A stretch of DNA of 64,000 bases from Vreelandella subglaciescola (GTDB lineage Bacteria > Pseudomonadota > Gammaproteobacteria > Pseudomonadales > Halomonadaceae): positions 124,001-188,000 of the forward strand of contig NZ_LT670847.1 of NCBI RefSeq assembly GCF_900142895.1, written 5' to 3'. Of this stretch, positions 55,703 through 64,000 are shown piece after piece (position 1 is the first letter of the stretch; each line of letters begins with the position of its first letter). A model generated the notes under the pieces. The model was given only the letters and a program-made list of their open reading frames with translations. It did not search any database and was not told where the DNA came from. The translations under genes were made by a program, and so were the position numbers.

Positions 55703-57244
55703 CTAGGCGGAGGCCTTGAGGCATTCGCAGGTTTTCTCGGCAATGCCGATGCCCGCACCGGACATCAGCAGGTAGGTGTGATCCACACCCGCGGCCTTGA
55801 GCGGCTCTTCTTCATCTTGAAAGTGCAGCCCGGCGATAATATTGCCGTGAAACCCGCCTTTTCTCAGCTGCTGGGCGGCCATCAGCTTGCTTTCGATAGT
55901 AGGCATGGCCAGCGTCACGGCTTTCAGCTGCGCCATGTCCAAGTGATGCCAGAAGCCGGCGTCTTCGACGTCGGCGTAGAGTACATGACGCGCTTCCTGA
56001 CCCGCTTTATTGGGGTCCGAATCGAGGCCTATAACGCTAACCCCCTGCTCGACAAAAAAGTCGTAGGCGGCGCTTCCGGTACGCCCCATGCCCAGCACCA
56101 GCACGTTGGCATCGCCCAGGTCAGCGGGCTGCTCGTCGGGGTGACGGGTGTCGGTCTCAAAGCGCACCAGGTACTTTTCCCAGCGGTCGAACAGCGCGTG
56201 GGCAAAGCGGTTGGCCGGAGCGGCAATCACAAACGACAGTGCTACGGTCACCGCCAACGGCACCAGCCACTCCTCAAGGATGCTGGCGGCGACAATCAAA
56301 CCGAACTCGCTGTACGCGGCAAGGCTGAGCCCGCCGAGAAAAGCGTTGCGCGCGCGTACCCGAAACGCAATGAGCAGGGCGGAAAACAGCGCGCCTTTCA
56401 GCGGCAGCAGCAGCGCCATGATGGCGGCGAACATCAGCGCCTTGGCGTCGGGCAGGCCAGACATGCCGATCTGCAGAAAAAAGCTGATCAGAAACACTTC
56501 CTTGATGCCCCACAGCGCCTGGGACAGCTCCTGGGCACGCGGGTGCTGGGAGAGCACCAGCCCCATGGCCAGCGCGCCCACTTCAGAGCTCAAGCCGACC
56601 GCCTGAAAGCCCATTCCGCCGGCGGCTACGGCCAGTACCACGCCCATCAGCACCAGCAGTTCGTCGTGGGCTGCGACTTTCATCAGCCAGTAAAACAGCG
56701 GACGCAATAGCGGCAGTGCCAGCACCCAGAGTGCCCAGATCGAAGGCGTCTGCCCGCTGTAAACGCTGAGCACGGCCAGCGCGATCAAATCCTGCATCAC
56801 CAGAATGCCGATAGCAATCCGGCCGTGAAAAGCACGCAGTTCGCCTTTGCTTTCCAACACCTTGGCGGCCAGCACCGTGCTGGAAAATGACAGTGCAATC
56901 GAGAGCAAAATAGCGGTTTCAAGGGGCAGGCCGGCCAGCCAGGCAAACCCGGCGGTAAACACGCTGCCGCTGATCAGCAGGTGGGCAAAAGCGCTGCCGA
57001 GCACCACGGGCTCGAACAGATTCTTGATATTGAGCTTGAGTCCGATGGTAAACAGCAGCAGCAATACGCCGAGGTGCGCGGTGTGCTCCAGAATCGGTCC
57101 GGCATCGCTTGGCAGGCCGACCATGGGGCCGTAAGCATTGAGAGCAAAGCCCGCGCCCAGAAATCCTACCAGCGGCGGAAGCCCGATTTGTCTGACCAGA
57201 ATGCCGAACACGAAGGCGAACGAAAGGGTAACGACTTCAAGCAT
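55703..57244 (-). CDS. CPA2-family cation:proton antiporter (KefB/YbaL-like) with RCK domain
   Basis: Start taken at ATG 57244 (MLEVVTLSF), 513 aa; an in-frame ATG seven codons upstream (57265) is possible. Residues 1-375 form a Na+/H+-exchanger membrane domain of about 12 helices (IGLPPLVGFLGAGF, LSIALSFSSTVLAAKVLE). The C-terminal TrkA-N/RCK domain has the nucleotide fold VLVLGMGRTGSAAYDFFVEQGVSVIGLDSD. Probable K+ or Na+ efflux in exchange for H+, regulated by NAD(H). There is no KefF/G partner gene next to it. Confidence 0.88.
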   Translation of the reverse strand: MLEVVTLSFAFVFGILVRQIGLPPLVGFLGAGFALNAYGPMVGLPSDAGPILEHTAHLGVLLLLFTIGLKLNIKNLFEPVVLGSAFAHLLISGSVFTAGFAWLAGLPLETAILLSIALSFSSTVLAAKVLESKGELRAFHGRIAIGILVMQDLIALAVLSVYSGQTPSIWALWVLALPLLRPLFYWLMKVAAHDELLVLMGVVLAVAAGGMGFQAVGLSSEVGALAMGLVLSQHPRAQELSQALWGIKEVFLISFFLQIGMSGLPDAKALMFAAIMALLLPLKGALFSALLIAFRVRARNAFLGGLSLAAYSEFGLIVAASILEEWLVPLAVTVALSFVIAAPANRFAHALFDRWEKYLVRFETDTRHPDEQPADLGDANVLVLGMGRTGSAAYDFFVEQGVSVIGLDSDPNKAGQEARHVLYADVEDAGFWHHLDMAQLKAVTLAMPTIESKLMAAQQLRKGGFHGNIIAGLHFQDEEEPLKAAGVDHTYLLMSGAGIGIAEKTCECLKASA

Positions 57245-57480
57245 GCGTGAGGCCTGACGTGTCAACGGCTCTGGCTAACGCAGCTCTGGCGAACGTAGTG
57301 GCGTGGGGCATGGTGGCGGTGATCTCCTTGAAAGCGCGGCGGTCTTCGTGACCCGATAAAAAATGGCAGTATTATGCTGGCATTTTAACGTCTCTTGACC
57401 TGAACGCCAGCGGCCCGGCGCGTTTTATCTGCTAAAATCGGGCGCCTTTCTTTCAATCTTGATGCTTCTGGATATTTTCG

Positions 57481-58827
57481 ATGAACGCTGTAATTCTTGC
57501 CGTACTTGTCATGGTGGCGCTCGCGCTTGCGCGCGTGTCGGTGGTGTTTGCTCTGGTGCTGGGGGCGCTGGTGGGCGGTATCGCCGGCGGGCTGACGCTT
57601 GAGCAAACGCTAAACGCCTTTAATGAAGGCGTGGGCGGCGGAGCCCAGGTGGCGCTCGCCTACGCCACGCTGGGGGCTTTTGCCGTGGCCATTTCGCGCT
57701 CCGGCCTGCCGGACATGCTGGCCCAACGCCTGATCGCCATGCTCGGCCAGGAAGCCGATGCGGCGCGTCGGGCGCGGGTCAAAATGCTGCTGCTGGTTGC
57801 GGTGCTGCTGGTGGCAATTTCATCCCAAAACCTGATCCCCGTGCACATTGCGTTTATTCCGATTCTGATTCCGCCGCTATTGAAGGTGATGAACCAGCTC
57901 AGGCTTGACCGCCGGGCGATTGCCTGCGCGTTGACGTTTGGCCTGACCGCGCCGTACATGATGCTGCCGGTGGGCTTTGGCGCGATTTTTTTGAACGATA
58001 TTCTGCTGGCTAATATCAATAGCGCCGGCGCGCCGCTGGGCCTGGAAATTACCCGCGGTATGCTGCCGCTGGCCATGGCGGTGCCCGTGAGCGGCATGGC
58101 CGTGGGGCTCGCGGTGGCGGTGTTTATCAGCTACCGCCGGCCGCGCGACTATCAAGCGCTTGAGGTGGCCGATAGCACCACGCATGAGGGCCACTCGGCT
58201 CCCCGCCCCAGCGCGATGGGGCTTGCCATGTCGGGGCTGGCGATTCTGGCCGCACTGGGGCTGCAGCTTTACAGCGGCTCGATGATCCTTGGCGGTCTGG
58301 TAGGGATTGCGATCCTGTCGCTGAGCGGTATTTTCAAGTGGCGCGAGGCGGACGATCTCTTCACCAGCGGCATGCGCATGATGGCGCTGATCGGCTTTAT
58401 CATGATCTCCGCCGCCGGCTTTGCCGAGGTGATGAAAACCACCGGCGAGATCGATGCGCTGGTGCAGGGCGCCTTTGCGCTGTTTGGCGACAACCGCGGC
58501 TTGGCGGCGATTGCCATGCTGCTGGTGGGGCTGTTTATTACCCTGGGCATTGGCTCGTCGTTTTCGACGATTCCGATTATTGCCGCGATTTTCGTGCCGC
58601 TGGCGGTGCAGTTCGGCTTTTCACCCTTGGCCACTACCGTGCTGGTGGGCACCGCGGCGGCTTTGGGCGATGCCGGGTCGCCGGCCTCGGATTCGACCCT
58701 CGGGCCCACTTCCGGGCTGAACGTTGACGGCCAGCACGACCACATCATGGGCAGCGTGGTGCCGACCTTCCTGCACTACAACCTGCCGATGATCGCCTTT
58801 GGCTGGACGGCCGCGATGATGCTCTAG
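57481..58827 (+). CDS. Na+/H+ antiporter-family permease
   Basis: 448 aa, 10-12 hydrophobic helices. N-terminal region [32 protein letters not shown] and the conserved [31 protein letters not shown] and [20 protein letters not shown] blocks match the Na_H_antiport family (NhaC-like; YuiF group). A role in Na+ homeostasis fits a halophile, but some members carry amino acids, so the substrate is open. An extended -10 (TGCTAAAAT, 57430-57438) lies 43 bp upstream. Confidence 0.82.
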   Translation: MNAVILAVLVMVALALARVSVVFALVLGALVGGIAGGLTLEQTLNAFNEGVGGGAQVALAYATLGAFAVAISRSGLPDMLAQRLIAMLGQEADAARRARVKMLLLVAVLLVAISSQNLIPVHIAFIPILIPPLLKVMNQLRLDRRAIACALTFGLTAPYMMLPVGFGAIFLNDILLANINSAGAPLGLEITRGMLPLAMAVPVSGMAVGLAVAVFISYRRPRDYQALEVADSTTHEGHSAPRPSAMGLAMSGLAILAALGLQLYSGSMILGGLVGIAILSLSGIFKWREADDLFTSGMRMMALIGFIMISAAGFAEVMKTTGEIDALVQGAFALFGDNRGLAAIAMLLVGLFITLGIGSSFSTIPIIAAIFVPLAVQFGFSPLATTVLVGTAAALGDAGSPASDSTLGPTSGLNVDGQHDHIMGSVVPTFLHYNLPMIAFGWTAAMML

Positions 58828-58849
58828 GCTTTTGTTGAAATGTGCCGAG

Positions 58850-59587
58850 TCAGGCATCTTGCGGGTCGCCGGGTTCAAGCGCGCTCAACAGCCCGCGCAG
58901 CAGCGAAAGCTCCTTGCGGCTGGGCTCGGCGCGGGCAAACAGCGCCTGCAGCTGCTCTTCGGTGCGCGCGTGGGGCTGGGTCAAAAAGCCGCTGTGCTGC
59001 ATCACCTTATGCAGGTGTTGCTGAAAATGCTCAAACTGCTCGCGGGTGGGCGGTGTGGCCTGGGTCGGTGCCTGATAGGCAAATTCGCTGCCGCGTTGGG
59101 TGCGCCAAGCGCGATGCACTTCATAAGCCAGAATCTGCACCGCCTGGGACAGGTTTAGAATACCGTAGTCGGGGTTGGCCGGAATGCTGACCTGATGCGT
59201 GCAGCAGCAGATTTCATCGTTGGTCAGCCCCGAGCGCTCGCGGCCGAACACCAGCGCAACCGGTGCGCTACGGGCATTGCCCAGCGCGCTTTGGGCCATG
59301 GTGTCGGGTTCATCAAAGTGGGGCAGCGGCAGGTGGCGCAGCCGAGCGCTGGCGCCAATTACCTGCACGCAGTCGTCAACGGCCTCACTCAGCGAGTCCA
59401 CCACGCGGGCGTTGTCCAGCACGTCGGTGGCACCTGCGGCTAGCCGGGTCGCTTCATCGTCGGGAAAGGCGCGTGGGTTGACCAGCGTCAGCTCGGTCAG
59501 GCCCATGGTTTTCATGGCGCGGGCAGCGGCGCCGATATTGCCGGGGTGAAACGTTTGCACCAGCACAATGCGGATGTTGGAAAGCAC
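58850..59587 (-). CDS. trmJ: tRNA (Cm32/Um32) methyltransferase TrmJ
   Basis: SPOUT-class methyltransferase for 2'-O-methylation of residue 32 of several tRNAs, 245 aa. N-terminal IRIVLVQTFHPGNIGAAARAMKTMGL and the knot motifs VALVFGRERSGLTNDE and IPANPDYGILNLSQAVQILAYE are diagnostic. GTG start at 59587 with AAGAGG eight bases before it. Its promoter must lie in the 56 bp before the IS4 element or inside that element. Ends 22 bp from the convergent antiporter gene. Confidence 0.95.
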   Translation of the reverse strand: MLSNIRIVLVQTFHPGNIGAAARAMKTMGLTELTLVNPRAFPDDEATRLAAGATDVLDNARVVDSLSEAVDDCVQVIGASARLRHLPLPHFDEPDTMAQSALGNARSAPVALVFGRERSGLTNDEICCCTHQVSIPANPDYGILNLSQAVQILAYEVHRAWRTQRGSEFAYQAPTQATPPTREQFEHFQQHLHKVMQHSGFLTQPHARTEEQLQALFARAEPSRKELSLLRGLLSALEPGDPQDA

Positions 59588-59623
59588 AATAAAACCTCTT
59601 GCCGGAATCAGGGAGCCACGAAC

Positions 59624-59643
59624 AAAAAACCCCGCCGAAGCGG
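59624..59643. terminator. Left half of a terminator hairpin split by IS4
   Basis: AAAAAACCCCGC plus the loop bases and 11-bp duplication CGCCGAAGCGG (59633-59643). The other half, GCGGGG followed by six T, is at 61067-61078. Rejoined, they give a perfect bidirectional terminator (A6-CCCCGC-CGAA-GCGGGG-T6) between groEL and trmJ. Confidence 0.88.
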
Positions 59644-61059
59644 TAATGCCAGTCAGTTAAGCCTGACTGGCATTTTTCGTCTGGTCGGATACTTCTGCGG
59701 CCTTTGCTTGACCGATCTGGGATAAGATCTCTCACGTCGCGCCGGTAGGATAAAAGACGGTGCCATGTCCAGCATTGACTGAATTACCTCGGGAATACGG
59801 CCTGGCGAGACCCAAGGTAACACTGTTAACTCCTTGATAATCCAATGAGCCGCCTGATGAAAGCTGAGCTGATTCGGGTGGACGGCTTTTAAACTGTAAG
59901 CCATGCGAGCCATCTGAAACCGAATCAGATTGTAGGCGAGTAACGTGCCCCAAAGCTCTTGGCAGATCATCTCGGGCGTCCGACTGCGCAGCGTCATACG
60001 ATTTCCCAGCAACGATTGCTTGATTTCCCGATAGCCCAGTTCGATTTCCCAGCGGTAGCTGTAAAGATCGACAATATCCGCCGCTGGAAAACGCATCGGG
60101 TCCGTCATTGATGTCAGTACTTGAACCTCTTTTCCATTCACTTTCCGCCGTAGCAAGCGCGCGGTGACCGTCGACGGTAAACCGGGCCACTTCTTTCGGG
60201 CTTGCGGAGAGGACGTTAATGTCACCAATCGATCCTGCCGACCCAGCGACCGCTCTTCCTGGTACTGCGTACCCTTTTTTAACGGAATAAGCCAGTGACG
60301 CTGCTCGCCTGCGCTTTGCCAGGCATGCAACAGCCCCAGCGAGTAGAAACCACGGTCAAACAACGTCAGGGAGTGATCCGGCGTGCTGGTGATGAGCTCT
60401 GGCGTCAAGTCCATCTCGCTCCTCGCCACACTATCGAACGCGGATCCCGTCAATAGATGACTGGTTAACTCCATCTGACACACCATACGGACCTGCGGAT
60501 AACCGGCTTCATGGTGTGCGTTACGGGTCCGGGCAAATGTGGTGTGGTTCTCGGGAGAATCAGGCGTGCGCCATACGACACCATCAACGCCCAGCAAGGT
60601 CAGGCCGCACCAATGCGGGTGAGGCGTCTGTTGGTGCCAAAGCGCTTGTGTCTGCTCGAAGACACGCTTCACGGGATCGACTCCCAGCCGTTGACGTGCC
60701 TGAACCACGGCGCTGGGTGCCACAAAGGGCCGTTTTCCGGGCAGCATAATATCAAGATGGTTGACGATCTGGCCCATGGGAATATGCCGGAACAGGGCCA
60801 TCCCGACCACGGCCCAAACGACCATGTCCAGCGGCAGTCGTCGTTTACGTAGTGTGGCGACGCCGGCCTCCTCGAGGCAGGTATCGATCAAGTCGGGAGA
60901 CAGCACCTCGGAGAGGCTGGAGAAGTCGTCGGGTACTGCTTTGGCGATGGCACCAATGGCTTGACTGAAATGCATACAAAAATCCGGCATCAGTAAGTGG
61001 CTGATGCCGGAATATCGCATTACCTGCCAGGTGATGAAAGGCTTAACTGACTGGCATTA
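59644..61059 (-). mobile_element. IS4-family insertion sequence
   Basis: 1,416 bp with ~21-bp terminal inverted repeats starting TAATGCCAGTCAGTTAAGCC and an 11-bp target duplication CGCCGAAGCGG (59633-59643 and 61060-61070). The left end also forms an 11-bp hairpin AATGCCAGTCA/TGACTGGCATT (59645-59674) followed by T residues, a plus-strand terminator that would block antisense transcription into the element. Confidence 0.93.
59653..61020 (-). CDS. IS4-family transposase
   Basis: 455 aa. DDE residues lie in [13 protein letters not shown] (Asp), [14 protein letters not shown] (Asp) and the [21 protein letters not shown] block, characteristic of the IS4 group. The stop codon lies inside the terminal repeat. 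ATG at 61020 gives the full length; [12 protein letters not shown] at 60975 is an alternative start. Reads in the same direction as groEL upstream. Confidence 0.94.
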   Translation of the reverse strand: MRYSGISHLLMPDFCMHFSQAIGAIAKAVPDDFSSLSEVLSPDLIDTCLEEAGVATLRKRRLPLDMVVWAVVGMALFRHIPMGQIVNHLDIMLPGKRPFVAPSAVVQARQRLGVDPVKRVFEQTQALWHQQTPHPHWCGLTLLGVDGVVWRTPDSPENHTTFARTRNAHHEAGYPQVRMVCQMELTSHLLTGSAFDSVARSEMDLTPELITSTPDHSLTLFDRGFYSLGLLHAWQSAGEQRHWLIPLKKGTQYQEERSLGRQDRLVTLTSSPQARKKWPGLPSTVTARLLRRKVNGKEVQVLTSMTDPMRFPAADIVDLYSYRWEIELGYREIKQSLLGNRMTLRSRTPEMICQELWGTLLAYNLIRFQMARMAYSLKAVHPNQLSFHQAAHWIIKELTVLPWVSPGRIPEVIQSMLDMAPSFILPARRERSYPRSVKQRPQKYPTRRKMPVRLN

Positions 61060-61103
61060 CGCCGAAGCGGGGTTTTTTAGCTGGCAATAGCGTGGTGAGA
61101 GGC

Positions 61104-63100
<1,997 letters not shown>

Positions 63101-63202
63101 TCACGTTCTCCTGGGGTTTGATAGACGATGGTACTGATAAACAATAAGTGGCGACTGAATGACAAGGCCACACGGCCTCGCCGATCTTGTGTGCTGGCTA
63201 AA

Positions 63203-63230
63203 AAATGGGGGCTGGCGGCATCCTTTCAAG
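63203..63230 (-). promoter_or_regulatory. Sigma-32 heat-shock promoter of groESL
   Basis: On the minus strand: -35 CTTGAAA (63224-63230), 13-bp spacer, -10 CCCCATTT (63203-63210). This is nearly the sigma-32 consensus. It begins 8 bp from the fxsA terminator. Confidence 0.92.
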
Positions 63231-63237
63231 GGGCGCA

Positions 63238-63263
63238 AATGAAAAAAGTCGGCTTTTTTCATT
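63238..63263 (-). terminator. Terminator between fxsA and groES
   Basis: Perfect 11-bp stem AATGAAAAAAG/CTTTTTTCATT with loop TCGG; the T-rich arm serves as the slippery tract in either direction. It lies 20 bp after the fxsA stop and just before the heat-shock promoter. Confidence 0.75.
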
Positions 63264-63282
63264 CCCTTGGCCGCCGGACCGG

Positions 63283-63801
63283 CTAGCGCCGATGAAACGG
63301 CTCGTCGTGGGCGATAAAATCGCCTTCAAGGGGCTCGTCCTCGGTATGCGGTCGGTCCGCCTTGCGCGAACGTCGCTGTGAGCCCGAGGGGCGCTGGGTA
63401 TTCCACTCGTTGGCACCGTGGGTGCTGCTGCTTTGAGTACCGCTGACGCTGGCCTTTAACCCCAGCCAGGCCAGCAGCTTGAACAGCAGGCGCCGGGCAT
63501 CGGGTATCAGGCAGGCAAGGCCAAGGGCGTCGGATAAAAACCCCGGTGCCATCAGCAGCGCACCGCCAAAGATGAGGGCGGCGCCGGTAAACAGCTCGGT
63601 GGAGGGGACTTCGCCGGCGTTGAGGCGCTCACGCGCCCGGGCAAAGGTGTGGGCACCCTCGCGGCGGATCAGGTGCAGCCCGCCAATGCCGGTGAGCAGT
63701 ACCAGCAGCAGCGTCGCCAAAAGCCCGATATGGCCGCCGACGCTGAACAGGACGACAAAATCGAGCAGGGTAAATAGGGAAATAACAATCAGTACCGGCA
63801 T
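63283..63801 (-). CDS. fxsA: FxsA family inner-membrane protein
   Basis: 172 aa. Three or four hydrophobic helices in residues 1-120 (PVLIVISLFTLLDFVVLF, GLLATLLLVLLTGIGGLHLIRREG, LIFGGALLMAPGFLSDALGL), the last being the FxsA family hallmark, then a polar, charged tail rich in Ser/Arg/Glu. E. coli FxsA suppresses F-plasmid exclusion of phage T7. Upstream of groES, the common gammaproteobacterial order. Confidence 0.9.
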   Translation of the reverse strand: MPVLIVISLFTLLDFVVLFSVGGHIGLLATLLLVLLTGIGGLHLIRREGAHTFARARERLNAGEVPSTELFTGAALIFGGALLMAPGFLSDALGLACLIPDARRLLFKLLAWLGLKASVSGTQSSSTHGANEWNTQRPSGSQRRSRKADRPHTEDEPLEGDFIAHDEPFHRR

Positions 63802-64000
63802 GGGGGCTCCGCCTCGTTCCAGCGCGCGTGTTTAATCTACAGTGCGGAGAATATGGTGACGCAGCACGCGTAAAACAAGCGTCAAGCCGGATGACGGACC
63901 AATAGGATGCGCCATGTCGTTAAGCAACGTCGTTCGTCAGCATTGCCGGTCCAAACAGTCAGTCAAAATAGTTTTCGGCCAACTGCTTTTGAAAGTACAT
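63802..64000. other. Window-end region, possible gene ends
   Basis: 199 bp upstream of fxsA. The minus strand is open from the edge to a TGA at 63959 (last residues FQKQLAENYFD), which could be the 3' end of a gene entering from the right. The plus strand is open from ATG 63914 to the edge. Neither can be assigned; the fxsA promoter should lie here. Confidence 0.3.

Overview
The window is chromosomal DNA from a halophilic gammaproteobacterium, most likely Halomonas or a close relative. This rests on a choline-to-glycine-betaine locus (betIBA with a ChoX-like binding protein), Na+/H+ antiporters, fadE, fxsA-groES-groEL, narGHJI with NsrR/Hmp, and an elongator tRNA-Met next to 4.5S RNA. Species assignment is inference; no rRNA is present.

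Layout. 1-6.1 kb: 5' part of fadE, then betA-betB-betI (minus) divergent from an orphan choline-binding protein, with a BetI palindrome between. 6.1-7.1 kb: tRNA-Met, ffs and a DUF302 protein. 7.2-25.6 kb: a defence island, a complete type I BREX core (brxA, brxB, brxC, pglX, pglZ, brxL) all on the plus strand. It carries non-core cargo in two places. Between brxC and pglX lies a wrecked AlbA_2/HATPase-type gene. Between pglX and pglZ lie an AAA ATPase translationally coupled to pglX, an overlapping TOPRIM-like partner, a 106-aa orphan and a Fic protein. The target-recognition part of PglX is strikingly AT-rich, as if swapped in.

25.7-45.7 kb: an insertion-sequence mosaic. Five copies of one IS1380-type element lie here (two complete single copies, two that form a nested and rearranged pair, one internally deleted), together with an IS30 element. 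They bracket a leucine/isovaleryl-CoA degradation operon (liuABCDE plus a CMD-domain protein, an acyl-CoA ligase and a thioesterase) and have shredded a TRAP transporter operon (dctP, dctQ and dctM fragments). The arithmetic of the nested pair is exact (2 x 1717 + 5 bp), so its history can be reconstructed.

45.8-55.7 kb: nitrate respiration and NO defence: nsrR divergent from hmp over a near-consensus NsrR box, then narGHJI and a parvulin gene closed by a strong terminator. 55.7-64 kb: housekeeping genes: a CPA2 antiporter, a Na+/H+ antiporter-family permease, trmJ, an IS4 element inserted exactly into the groEL-trmJ terminator hairpin, groEL-groES with a textbook sigma-32 promoter, and fxsA.

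Best candidate for something little described: the four-gene cargo nested in the BREX operon, above all the ATPase/TOPRIM-like pair whose start codon overlaps the pglX stop. It could be a guard module that watches the methyltransferase. That role is inference.
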